Of a DNA stretch of 64,000 nucleotides, positions 48,348 to 56,654 are shown piece after piece. The stretch is from assembly GCF_041088075.1 (NCBI RefSeq), contig NZ_JBGCVY010000008.1, positions 55,146-119,145 of the forward strand, in the 5' to 3' direction. The DNA is from Mucilaginibacter_A sp041088075. Its GTDB lineage: Bacteria > Bacteroidota > Bacteroidia > Sphingobacteriales > Sphingobacteriaceae. The notes below the pieces were generated by a model that was not told the origin of the DNA, did no database searches, and saw only the letters and a list, made by a program, of their open reading frames with translations. Within the stretch, counting starts at the first letter, position 1. Every line of letters begins with the position of its first letter. The translations under genes and the position numbers were made by a program.

Positions 48348-50135
48348 TTAGCTGTTCATGCTGATCAGAAATTCTTCATTGGATTTGGTTCCCCGGATTT
48401 GACCTTGTAAAAATTCCATGGCTTCCTGCGAGTTCATATCGGCCAAATGGTTTCTTAAAATCCAAACGCGTTGCAAAGTTTCTTTGTCTAAAAGCAAATC
48501 ATCGCGGCGCGTACTGGAAGCCGTCAAATCAATGGCAGGGAAAATACGCTTGTTGGATAATTTACGGTCTAACTGCAATTCCATGTTGCCCGTTCCTTTA
48601 AATTCTTCGAAAATTACTTCGTCCATTTTAGAGCCGGTATCAATCAAAGCTGTTGCAATAATGGTCAAACTTCCGCCGTCTTCAATATTTCGGGCAGCAC
48701 CAAAAAAGCGTTTTGGTTTGTGCAAGGCATTGGCATCAACACCACCGGAAAGGATTTTGCCGGAAGCAGGCGCAACTGTATTGTAAGCACGCGCCAAACG
48801 GGTAATCGAATCCAACAAAATCACCACATCATGACCGCATTCTACCATGCGTTTTGCTTTTTCCATTACAATGTTGGCAATTTTTACGTGGCGTTCTGCC
48901 GGTTCGTCAAAAGTTGATGAAACCACTTCGGCACGCACGCTGCGGGCCATATCGGTAACTTCTTCCGGACGTTCATCAATCAATAAAATGATCAGGTAAA
49001 CCTCGGGATGGTTTTTGGCGATGGCGTTGGCTACATCTTTTAACAAACTCGTTTTCCCGGTTTTGGGCTGCGCAACAATCAAACCACGCTGGCCTTTACC
49101 AATTGGTGTAAACAAATCAATAATGCGGGTAGAGTAGTTGCTTGCTTCCGAAAAAAGGTTCAGCCTTTCCTGCGGAAATAAAGGTGTTAAAAAATCAAAA
49201 GGCACACGGTCGCGTACTTCAGAAGGAATGCGTCCGTTGATCGCTTCCACCCGAACCAAAGGAAAATATTTTTCGCCTTCTTTTGGCGGCCGGATGCTTC
49301 CGCGAACGGTATCGCCGGTTTTCAAACCAAACAATTTGATTTGCGATTGCGAAACATAAATATCGTCAGGCGAAGTGAGGTAATTGTAATCCGAAGAACG
49401 CAAAAAACCATAACCATCGGCCATAATTTCCAGCACGCCTTCGTTCACAATTACGTTATCAAAATCCAGGTTTATTGCTGGTTCTGCATGTTTGTTCGGC
49501 AAATTGCTGGTATTGGTTTGAGGCTGGTTGTTTTGGTTCCCGTTGTTCTGGTTTCCGTTGTTTTGATTATTGTTGTTCTGGCTTATGTTGTTCTGGTTGC
49601 CGTTGTTCTGGTTGCCGTTGTTGTTATAACGTTTTTCAAATTTAGGCTGGCGGTTATCGGTCTGTGGTTCAGGATAACGGCGAACATGCTCGGCAGTAGG
49701 AATTGGTGCAGATGAAGCCGGAACATATCGAGGCGTTTGGCCGTCCTGCTGCTCGCTTCTTGCCTGCACAGGTTCTGCGTTCGGAAAAGCAAGTTCTGCA
49801 ACAGCCCCTGCGCTGCTGTCTTTGGCAACTTTAAGTGTCCGGGTCCTTTTTCGTGGTTTATCGTCTGCCGTTTCCTGTTCGTTGGTGGCGGCAACAGGCG
49901 TTTCTTCTGTATTTGTAGCTGCCGGGGCAGGTATTTCTGCAACGGCCGGTGCAGCTTCTGCCACTTTTGGCTTTCTGCCGGGTTTGGCTTTTTCGGGCAC
50001 TGGCTGTTGTTTATTGCTGATTTCGGTGATCAAGTCCTGTTTGCGTAAATCTTCAGCCTGGGCAATGCCCATCGTTTTGGCTATTTCACGCAACTCAGAT
50101 ACGAGCTTGTCGTTCAGTTCGGAGGTATTAAACAT
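48348..50135 (-). CDS. rho: transcription termination factor Rho with a long low-complexity insert
   Basis: 595 residues, longer than E. coli Rho (419). An N-terminal SAP-like helix pair (MFNTSELNDKLVSELREIAKTMGI) is followed by about 200 residues of disordered Lys/Pro/Ala-rich and then Asn/Gln/Gly-rich sequence (NQNNGNQNN repeats, DNA 49525-49625). The RNA-binding domain is VLEIMADGYGFLRS...DDIYVSQSQIKLFGLKTGD. The ATPase has Walker A GLIVAQPKTGKTSLL, Walker B VVILLDSITRLARAYN and the arginine-finger region LIIL-LIDERPEEVTDM. Long inserts are typical of Bacteroidota Rho and are thought to favour phase separation in some species. Confidence 0.97.
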   Translation of the reverse strand: MFNTSELNDKLVSELREIAKTMGIAQAEDLRKQDLITEISNKQQPVPEKAKPGRKPKVAEAAPAVAEIPAPAATNTEETPVAATNEQETADDKPRKRTRTLKVAKDSSAGAVAELAFPNAEPVQARSEQQDGQTPRYVPASSAPIPTAEHVRRYPEPQTDNRQPKFEKRYNNNGNQNNGNQNNISQNNNNQNNGNQNNGNQNNQPQTNTSNLPNKHAEPAINLDFDNVIVNEGVLEIMADGYGFLRSSDYNYLTSPDDIYVSQSQIKLFGLKTGDTVRGSIRPPKEGEKYFPLVRVEAINGRIPSEVRDRVPFDFLTPLFPQERLNLFSEASNYSTRIIDLFTPIGKGQRGLIVAQPKTGKTSLLKDVANAIAKNHPEVYLIILLIDERPEEVTDMARSVRAEVVSSTFDEPAERHVKIANIVMEKAKRMVECGHDVVILLDSITRLARAYNTVAPASGKILSGGVDANALHKPKRFFGAARNIEDGGSLTIIATALIDTGSKMDEVIFEEFKGTGNMELQLDRKLSNKRIFPAIDLTASSTRRDDLLLDKETLQRVWILRNHLADMNSQEAMEFLQGQIRGTKSNEEFLISMNS

Positions 50136-50227
50136 GCGAAGGAATAATAATGTATTATCTTTTTAACTTAAGATTAAATGGTAGCTGTAAATTTTTCTGT
50201 GCTGATACCGTACATCTCAGTTTTTAC

Positions 50228-50360
50228 ACTGATAAAAAAGCATTGGAGAATGATCTGCTATTTTGAAATGCAGGAAAACCGTCAGGAAAACGCTGCAATT
50301 CTAACTAATAATTCTAACTAATCAAACTATTTGTGCAAAAAATTTATGCTGCTGTTTTTA
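50228..50360. repeat. two degenerate motif copies upstream of pyrF
   Basis: TAAAAAAGCATT at about 50228-50239 and the variant GCTGTTTTTATCGGCA at about 50350-50365, in the 266-bp divergent gap between rho and pyrF. The remaining sequence is A+T-rich with no clear promoter call. Confidence 0.45.
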
Positions 50361-50401
50361 TCGGCATAAATTGTTTATTTTGAATCACCTAAAACAACAA
50401 T

Positions 50402-51238
50402 ATGTTCTCCAAACAGCAATTGATTGATTCCATCCGCCAAAAAAAATCTTTTTTGTGCATTGGTTTAGATACCGATCCCGAAAAAATCCCCAACTTTTTA
50501 AAAGATTTCCCAAACCCAGTGCTGGAATTTAACCGCCGTATCATTGATGCCACGCACGATTTGTGCATCGCCTACAAACCCAACACCGCTTTTTACGAAT
50601 GTTATGGTGCAAAAGGTTGGCAAAATTTAATTGATACCTGCAATTATATTCCGGCTGCCAATTTTAAAATTTCCGATGCCAAGCGCGGCGACTTGGGCAA
50701 CACGGCGGAAATGTACGCCAAGGCTTTTTTCAACAAAGAAATTTCAGGGATGGAGTTTGATGCCGTTACGGTTGCGCCTTATATGGGCAGCGATTCGGTG
50801 ATGCCTTTTTTACAGCATAAAAATAAGTGGGCCATTTTGCTCGCGCTCACCTCAAACCAAAGCCATCAGGATTTTCAGTTGATGGAAAACGAAGAAGGCG
50901 CTTTATACCAACAGGTTTTGCAACAATCACAAACCTGGGGAACACCGGAACAATTAATGTATGTAGTTGGTGCTACGCGCGGCGAAGCTTTTGCAAAAAT
51001 CAGAAAAATTGTCCCCGACCATTTTTTACTGGTTCCCGGCGTTGGCGCGCAAGGCGGAAGTTTGGAAGAAGTTTGCAAATATGGAATGAATGCCGATTGC
51101 GGCCTGATCGTAAATTCTTCCCGTGCGGTTATTTATGCATCTGATGGCCGTGATTTTGCAGAAGCTGCCCGGGCCGAAGCTTTACAAGTTCAACAAACAA
51201 TGCAAACGGAATTGGAAAAACACGGCTTTTTGAAATAG
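50402..51238 (+). CDS. pyrF: orotidine 5'-phosphate decarboxylase, type 2
   Basis: 278 residues, the type-2 length. The catalytic lysine lies in FKISDAKRGDLGNTAEMYAKAFF; the start is LCIGLDTDPEKIPNFL, and VPGVGAQGG near the end binds phosphate. It decarboxylates OMP to UMP. No other pyrimidine genes are adjacent. Confident. Confidence 0.96.
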   Translation: MFSKQQLIDSIRQKKSFLCIGLDTDPEKIPNFLKDFPNPVLEFNRRIIDATHDLCIAYKPNTAFYECYGAKGWQNLIDTCNYIPAANFKISDAKRGDLGNTAEMYAKAFFNKEISGMEFDAVTVAPYMGSDSVMPFLQHKNKWAILLALTSNQSHQDFQLMENEEGALYQQVLQQSQTWGTPEQLMYVVGATRGEAFAKIRKIVPDHFLLVPGVGAQGGSLEEVCKYGMNADCGLIVNSSRAVIYASDGRDFAEAARAEALQVQQTMQTELEKHGFLK

Positions 51239-51267
51239 CAAAATTTTTTGTTTGAAAGTTTAAAGTC

Positions 51268-51455
51268 GGTTTAAATTTTGTTCAACTATTTCCGATGCTT
51301 CTTTTACCACCTAAAAATCATTGCCTTTTTGTGGTTTTTAAAACTATATAATTAGACACCAAATTTATAGGCATAAAAGAAGCATTATGTTTTTCTTGTA
51401 TCAATTTAAACAAGCGCTGCTATTGGGGCAAAATTTAAGGTGATAAAAACAGTAT
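51268..51455. repeat. palindromic element plus a variant motif
   Basis: Inner element 51295-51385 (minus-strand motif 51295-51306, plus-strand motif 51374-51385, ACACCAAATTTATAGG inner arm), with outer words GGTTTAAATTTTGTTCAAC before and ATTTAAACAAGC after. A TAAAAACAGTAT variant follows at 51444-51455. The rest of the 331-bp gap between pyrF and the ROK kinase gene has nothing else. Confidence 0.75.
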
Positions 51456-51569
51456 CAAAACATGAAAAAATTTCTGTTTCAATAATGACAAACAGAAAAT
51501 CACCTGCATTGTATTATTATTGAGCTTAATCGGCAGAATAATACTACTTTTCAGAAATCTTTAAAAACC

Positions 51570-52295
51570 ATGCAAACCTCTTCTGATCCTAAAAAATTTC
51601 TTTCTATTGATATTGGCGGTTCCCACATCAAAGCAACCGTTTTAGACCAGGATGGAAAACAAATCAAGGAATACGAAAAAATCCAGACGCCAAGCCCTGC
51701 CTCTCCTGAAAACCTGATGCAAGCCATTGAAACACTGACAAAAGATTTCCCGGCATACGACCTAATCTCTGCCGGTTTCCCCGGCTATGTTAAAGACGGT
51801 ACTGTTTTTACCGCACCAAATTTAGGGACAGATTTATGGCGCAACACCAACCTGAAAAAATTATTAAAAGATACTTTGGGCAAAGATGCCATCGTGGTGA
51901 ACGATGCAGACATGCAGGGCATGGGCGTTATCAGCGGCAAAGGATTTGAAATGGTGATTACGCTTGGCACTGGTTTCGGCACGGCTTTGTTTTTAAACGG
52001 AAACTTGTTGCCGCATTTGGAGCTGGCCCATCTCCAGGTTACCAAAACAAAAACTTATGATATTTATTTGGGCGATAAAGCTTTGCAAGAAATTGGCGTG
52101 GGCCGGTGGAACAAGCGCGCAAAAAGGGTGCTTGACAATTTTAATACTGTTTTTAACTATGATTTTTTATATATCGGCGGCGGAAATGCCAGCAAAATAG
52201 ATTTTAAGTTGGAAGGCAATGTTAAAATTGTATCAAACCGCGAAGGCATCAAAGGCGGCCCAAGATTGTGGCAGCAGGACGAAAAGCCGGTTTAA
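51570..52295 (+). CDS. ROK-family kinase, polyphosphate-glucokinase-like
   Basis: 241 residues, a short ROK protein. ATP-binding FLSIDIGGSHIKATVLDQDG, the DIL-like ISAGFPGYVKDG, catalytic Asp in VVNDADMQGMGVISGKG, and TLGTGFGTALFLNG are present; the CxCGxxGCxE zinc motif is absent, as in the polyphosphate-glucokinase group. It phosphorylates glucose or a similar sugar, feeding the pathway cluster directly downstream (tkt to pgl), in which zwf consumes glucose 6-phosphate. Whether ATP or polyphosphate is the donor cannot be read from sequence. A variant motif at about 51798-51809. Confidence 0.88.
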   Translation: MQTSSDPKKFLSIDIGGSHIKATVLDQDGKQIKEYEKIQTPSPASPENLMQAIETLTKDFPAYDLISAGFPGYVKDGTVFTAPNLGTDLWRNTNLKKLLKDTLGKDAIVVNDADMQGMGVISGKGFEMVITLGTGFGTALFLNGNLLPHLELAHLQVTKTKTYDIYLGDKALQEIGVGRWNKRAKRVLDNFNTVFNYDFLYIGGGNASKIDFKLEGNVKIVSNREGIKGGPRLWQQDEKPV

Positions 52296-52348
52296 AAAAC
52301 AATTACAGCAAATACATCTTACACCTTTTTATATTAAATTGAAAAATA

Positions 52349-54355
52349 ATGAATGTAGAAACTCAAAACGTGGAACAGCTTGGTATTGATACGGTAAGGG
52401 TATTATCGGCAGATGCTGTCCAAAAAGCAAATTCAGGCCATCCGGGCGCGCCAATGGGCCTTGCACCTGTGGGACATGTTTTATGGTCTGAAGCCATGAA
52501 CTACAGTCCAACGAACCCTGAATGGCCAGACCGCGACCGTTTTATCCTTTCCAACGGCCACGCTTGTATGCTGCAATATTGCTATTTGCACCTTACAGGT
52601 TATGATATATCAATGGACGATTTGAAAAATTTCCGTCAGTTGAACAGTAAAACTGCCGGGCATCCTGAATATGGCTTGACCCCGGGCGTGGACGTTACAA
52701 CCGGGCCATTAGGCCAGGGTTTTGCAAATGGTGTGGGTTTTGCCATTGGCCAAAAATATTTGGCCGGCCGTTATAACAAACCCGGACATCATATTTTCGA
52801 TTATAAAATTTATGCCATTTGCAGTGATGGCGATATGATGGAAGGCGTAACTTCCGAAGCTGCTTCCCTGGCGGGGCAATTGGAGTTGGGCAATATGATT
52901 TATTTGTATGACGACAACCACATTTCTATCGAAGGCGATACCGATATTGCTTTTACCGAAGATGTGGACGCCCGTTTTAAAGCTTACGGATGGCATGTAC
53001 AGGTTGTAGAAGATGGCAACGATATCGAAGCGTTAAAAAACGCCGTGTACAATGCCAAAATAGAGATCCGCAAGCCTTCGCTGATAAAAGTACGTACACA
53101 CATCGCTTATGGCAGCCCGAACAAAGTGGACACTGCCGGCGCACATGGCTCTCCGCTTGGCGAAAAAGAAGTGAGATTGGTTAAAGAAGGTATGGGTTTT
53201 GATCCCAACCAGTCTTTTGTGGTGCCAAAAGAAGTATCCGATTATTATTTGGAATGCGGAAAAAAAGGCACTGAAAAAGAGCAAAAGTGGAACGAAGCCT
53301 ACGAAGCCTACAAAAAAGAATTCCCCGAACTGGCAGCAGAATATGAACTGTTGAGCAGCGGCGGCTTACCTGAGGGCTGGAAAGACAACCTTCCTGTTTT
53401 TAAAGCCGAAGAAGGAAAAATTGCAACGCGCAAAGCATCCGGAAAAGTGTTGAATGCTATTGCGGCTTCGCTTCCGGACTTGATTGGCGGTTCTGCAGAC
53501 CTTTCCCCATCAACCGATACCAACTTAGACAAATACGAATCGTTTACCGCCGAAAACCGTACCGGCAGGAATTTCCATTTCGGCATCCGCGAACATGCGA
53601 TGGGTTCGGCTTTAAACGGCTTGGCGTTGACCAAAGGCATTATCCCTTATGGCGCAACTTTTCTGATCTTTTCAGAATATATGCGCCCGCCGATACGTTT
53701 GGCGGCCATTATGAAAATCAAGCCAGTTTTTATTTATACGCACGACAGTATTGGTTTGGGCGAAGACGGAACGACGCACCAGCCGGTTGAGCAATTGATT
53801 TCTTTACGGTCTATCCCGAACATTACTTTAATCCGTCCTGCTGATGCAAACGAAACTGCACAGGCATGGCGCGTTGCCATTGAGCATAAAGGCGGTCCGA
53901 TCGTTTTGGTTTTGACCCGGCAAGGTTTGCCAACCATTGACCAGGATAAATATGGCAAAGCAACCGAACTGGAAAAAGGCGCTTACATTTTGTCTGATGC
54001 CGAAAACCCGAAATTGCTGTTAATTGCAACCGGTTCTGAAGTGGCTTTGATTATGGATGCACAAGCTAAGCTAAAAGAGCAAGGCATTGCAGCACGCGTA
54101 ATCAGTATGCCATCTTGGGAACTGTTTGAAAAACAAGACGCCGCCTACAAAGAAAAAGTTTTGCCAAAAGCTTTGAAAAAACGTTTGGCAGTTGAAGCCG
54201 GTTCAACTTTAGGCTGGCATAAATATGTAACAGATGAAGGCACTGTCATCGGCATGACTACTTTTGGCGAATCGGCACCGGCAGAAGAACTGTATAAAGT
54301 TTTTGGTTTCACGGTAGACAACGTGGTAGAAAAAGCCAAAGCCTTGCTCGCTTAA
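52349..54355 (+). CDS. tkt: transketolase
   Basis: 668 residues, full length. Thiamine-diphosphate enzyme moving two-carbon units in the pentose phosphate pathway. Landmarks: ANSGHPGAPMGLAPV, FILSNGHACMLQY, TAGHPEYGLTPGVDVTTGPLGQG, the TPP motif SDGDMMEGVTSEAASLAG...IYLYDDNHISIEGDT, and ENRTGRNFHFGIREHAMG with the catalytic Glu, then YTHDSIGLGEDGTTHQPVEQL. It heads the pentose-phosphate set on one strand. A weaker motif match (about 53228-53239) lies in the gene. Confidence 0.97.
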   Translation: MNVETQNVEQLGIDTVRVLSADAVQKANSGHPGAPMGLAPVGHVLWSEAMNYSPTNPEWPDRDRFILSNGHACMLQYCYLHLTGYDISMDDLKNFRQLNSKTAGHPEYGLTPGVDVTTGPLGQGFANGVGFAIGQKYLAGRYNKPGHHIFDYKIYAICSDGDMMEGVTSEAASLAGQLELGNMIYLYDDNHISIEGDTDIAFTEDVDARFKAYGWHVQVVEDGNDIEALKNAVYNAKIEIRKPSLIKVRTHIAYGSPNKVDTAGAHGSPLGEKEVRLVKEGMGFDPNQSFVVPKEVSDYYLECGKKGTEKEQKWNEAYEAYKKEFPELAAEYELLSSGGLPEGWKDNLPVFKAEEGKIATRKASGKVLNAIAASLPDLIGGSADLSPSTDTNLDKYESFTAENRTGRNFHFGIREHAMGSALNGLALTKGIIPYGATFLIFSEYMRPPIRLAAIMKIKPVFIYTHDSIGLGEDGTTHQPVEQLISLRSIPNITLIRPADANETAQAWRVAIEHKGGPIVLVLTRQGLPTIDQDKYGKATELEKGAYILSDAENPKLLLIATGSEVALIMDAQAKLKEQGIAARVISMPSWELFEKQDAAYKEKVLPKALKKRLAVEAGSTLGWHKYVTDEGTVIGMTTFGESAPAEELYKVFGFTVDNVVEKAKALLA

Positions 54356-54363
54356 AATATACC

Positions 54364-54435
54364 GGTAAAAGAAGCATCGGCCTGCTCCCTCTTTTTTGGA
54401 GAGGGTTGGGGTGAGGCTCCGATGCTTCTTTTACC
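54364..54435. terminator. inverted motif pair forming a hairpin between tkt and rpiB
   Basis: A 17-bp perfect stem (GGTAAAAGAAGCATCGG at 54364-54380 with its complement at 54419-54435) enclosing a CTCCCTC/GAGAGGG block of the CCCCT-type repeat. It probably attenuates or terminates transcription inside the pathway cluster. Confidence 0.7.
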
Positions 54436-54453
54436 ACCTTAAAATCAACAACA

Positions 54454-54897
54454 ATGAAAGTAGGAATTGGCGCAGACCACGGCGGTTTTGAATTAAAGGA
54501 AATGCTTCGGGACTACCTGAAAAACCTGAGGCACGAAGTGGTAGATTTTGGCGCCGCATCTTTAGCGCAAGGCGATGATTTCCCCGATTATGTAATCCCT
54601 TTGGCCAAAGCCGTAGCAAGCGGGGAAGTAGAACGCGGTATTGCCGTTTGCGGCAGCGGCGTTGGTGCCTGCATTGCCGCCAATAAAGTTTCCGGCGTTC
54701 GAGCCGCTTTGATCACCGATCATTTTTCTGCCCACCAGGGCGTGGAAGACGATAACATGAACGTGATGACCATCGGCGGCCGTGTGGTTGGTTTTAATGT
54801 AGCGCAAGAACTGGTAACTTCATTTTTAAATGCCAAATTTATCGGTGCCGAAAGACATTTGCGCCGACTCGAAAAAGTTCATCAAATAGAAAAATAA
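54454..54897 (+). CDS. rpiB: ribose 5-phosphate isomerase B
   Basis: 147 residues. Interconverts ribulose and ribose 5-phosphates. Landmarks: KVGIGADHGGFELKEML, VVDFGAASLAQGDDFPDYV, GIAVCGSGVGACIAANKVSGVRAAL with the catalytic Cys, and DDNMNVMTIGGRVVG. It lies between tkt and tal on the same strand, 17 bp upstream of tal. Confidence 0.96.
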   Translation: MKVGIGADHGGFELKEMLRDYLKNLRHEVVDFGAASLAQGDDFPDYVIPLAKAVASGEVERGIAVCGSGVGACIAANKVSGVRAALITDHFSAHQGVEDDNMNVMTIGGRVVGFNVAQELVTSFLNAKFIGAERHLRRLEKVHQIEK

Positions 54898-54901
54898 CCC
54901 T

Positions 54902-54913
54902 TAAAAGAAGTAT
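54902..54913 (+). repeat. motif copy (GTAT form) directly before the tal start
   Basis: It occupies nearly the whole 17-bp spacer between rpiB and tal and ends 1 bp before the ATG at 54915. Confidence 0.65.
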
Positions 54914-54914
54914 C

Positions 54915-56018
54915 ATGGAACCAAATAGAGTTAAAAAAATACACGATTTCGGCCAAAGCATTTGGCTTGATTTTATTGACCGTAAAATAATGAATTCCGG
55001 CCAGTTGCAAAAACTGATTGACGAAGACGGGGTTCGCGGCGTAACCTCAAACCCGGCCATTTTTGAAAAAGCCTTCAGCAGCAGTTCCGATTATGACCAA
55101 GACATTGCCAAACTGGCTAAAGAAGGCAAAAGCAACGACGATATTTTTTACGGCGTTGCAGTAGAAGACATCAAACGGGCTGCCGATATTTTTTCACAAG
55201 TTTATGAAGAAGAAGTAAAAGGCGCGGATGGTTATGTTAGTTTGGAAGTATCGCCGCGTTTAGCTTTGGATACCGAAGGCACAACTAAACAAGCATTGGA
55301 ATTGTGGAAAGCGGTACACAAAGATAACGTGATGATTAAAATTCCGGCCACAAAAGAAGGTCTACCAGCGATACAAAAATGTATTGCCGAAGGATTGAAC
55401 GTCAACGTAACATTACTTTTTGGTTTGGACAGGTACGAAGCTGTTACCGAAGCTTACATTGCAGGTTTGGAAGAACGTGCCGCAGCCGGAAAAGCAATTG
55501 AATATGTTTCTTCGGTGGCCAGTTTCTTTTTAAGCCGCATTGATGTTTTGGTTGACCCGATGCTACAGGAAAAAGGGTTGAAAGATTTAAAGGGCGAAGT
55601 TGCAATTGCCTCAGCCAAAAAAGCATATGAAATATATAAGCGTGTTTTTAGCAGCGCACGGTTTAAAAAGCTGGAAGAAAAAGGTGCCAAGCCGCAACGT
55701 TTGCTTTGGGCAAGTACCGGTAGCAAAGACCCGGCCTACTCTGATGTAAAATATGTAGAAGCACTGATCGGGCCTGATACCGTTGATACCATCCCGTTGG
55801 AAACACTGGAAGCTTTCCGCGATCATGGAAATGCGGCCAATACTTTAGATACAGGTTTGGATAAAGCAACAGAAGTTTTGGCAGCGATAAAAAAAGCAGG
55901 CATTGATATTGATGCCATCACCAAGCAGTTGGAAGAGGAAGGCATCGAAAAATTCAACAAACCTTACGATAAATTACTGGCCGCCATTGAAGAACAAAAG
56001 CAAAAAGCCTTAGCTTAA
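54915..56018 (+). CDS. tal: transaldolase, long form
   Basis: 367 residues, the longer transaldolase type also found in actinobacteria. Moves dihydroxyacetone units between sugar phosphates. Landmarks: GVRGVTSNPAIFEKAFSSSSDYD, YVSLEVSPRLALDTEGTTKQA, the Schiff-base Lys in NVMIKIPATKEGLPAI, VNVTLLFGLDRYEAV, and RLLWASTGSKDPAYSDVKYVEALIGPDTVDTIP. Part of the pathway cluster between rpiB and the HAD gene (8-bp gap). Confidence 0.96.
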   Translation: MEPNRVKKIHDFGQSIWLDFIDRKIMNSGQLQKLIDEDGVRGVTSNPAIFEKAFSSSSDYDQDIAKLAKEGKSNDDIFYGVAVEDIKRAADIFSQVYEEEVKGADGYVSLEVSPRLALDTEGTTKQALELWKAVHKDNVMIKIPATKEGLPAIQKCIAEGLNVNVTLLFGLDRYEAVTEAYIAGLEERAAAGKAIEYVSSVASFFLSRIDVLVDPMLQEKGLKDLKGEVAIASAKKAYEIYKRVFSSARFKKLEEKGAKPQRLLWASTGSKDPAYSDVKYVEALIGPDTVDTIPLETLEAFRDHGNAANTLDTGLDKATEVLAAIKKAGIDIDAITKQLEEEGIEKFNKPYDKLLAAIEEQKQKALA

Positions 56019-56026
56019 CTTCAAAA

Positions 56027-56644
56027 ATGGAAGCTGGTTATCCTCAGGTTTTGTTTCTGGATGTAGGCGGCGTTTTGCTTACCAATGGCTGGGGGCATGA
56101 ATCGAGGCAACTGGCAGCAGAAAAATTTAGCATCAATTATGCAGACATGGAAAGCCTGCATAATTTGATCTTTCCGGTTTACGAAATAGGCAGCATTACT
56201 TTGGATGAATACCTGGATACGGTAGTTTTTAACCATCCGAGAAACTTTACCCGTGAAGATTTTAAATCTTTTATTTTTTCTGAATCAAAAGAACTTCCGG
56301 ATTTGTTGCAATGGCTGAAAGCATGGAAAAAAGATTGTGGTTTTCGCATCATTTCCATCAACAATGAAGGAAAAGAACTGAACGATTACCGCATTAAAAA
56401 ATTTGGCCTGCACCAGTGTTTTGATGCGTTTGTTTCTTCCTGCGAAGTTGGCATGCGCAAACCAGACCCTTCCATTTTTAAACTGGCCATGGGCATTGCA
56501 CAAGCAGAACCGCAGCAATGTTATTATTTTGATGACCGGCCAATGCTGGTAGAAGCAGCAAAAAGAACAGGGATAAACGGATTTCAGCATATTAACTTTG
56601 AATCTACCAAACAGATTATAGAAAATATACAAACACAACTTTAA
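56027..56644 (+). CDS. HAD-superfamily sugar phosphatase-like hydrolase
   Basis: 205 residues. The HAD nucleophile region appears as VLFLDVGGVLLTNGWG; Asp is present but the second Asp of the usual DxD is replaced by Gly (DVG), so phosphatase activity may be altered. Motif III is CEVGMRKPDPSIFKLA and motif IV YYFDDRPMLVEAAKRTG. Such genes are often kept in sugar-phosphate operons; a repair or salvage role is inferred. It lies between tal and gnd with gaps of 8 and 10 bp. Confidence 0.85.
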   Translation: MEAGYPQVLFLDVGGVLLTNGWGHESRQLAAEKFSINYADMESLHNLIFPVYEIGSITLDEYLDTVVFNHPRNFTREDFKSFIFSESKELPDLLQWLKAWKKDCGFRIISINNEGKELNDYRIKKFGLHQCFDAFVSSCEVGMRKPDPSIFKLAMGIAQAEPQQCYYFDDRPMLVEAAKRTGINGFQHINFESTKQIIENIQTQL

Positions 56645-56654
56645 TATTAAAAAA

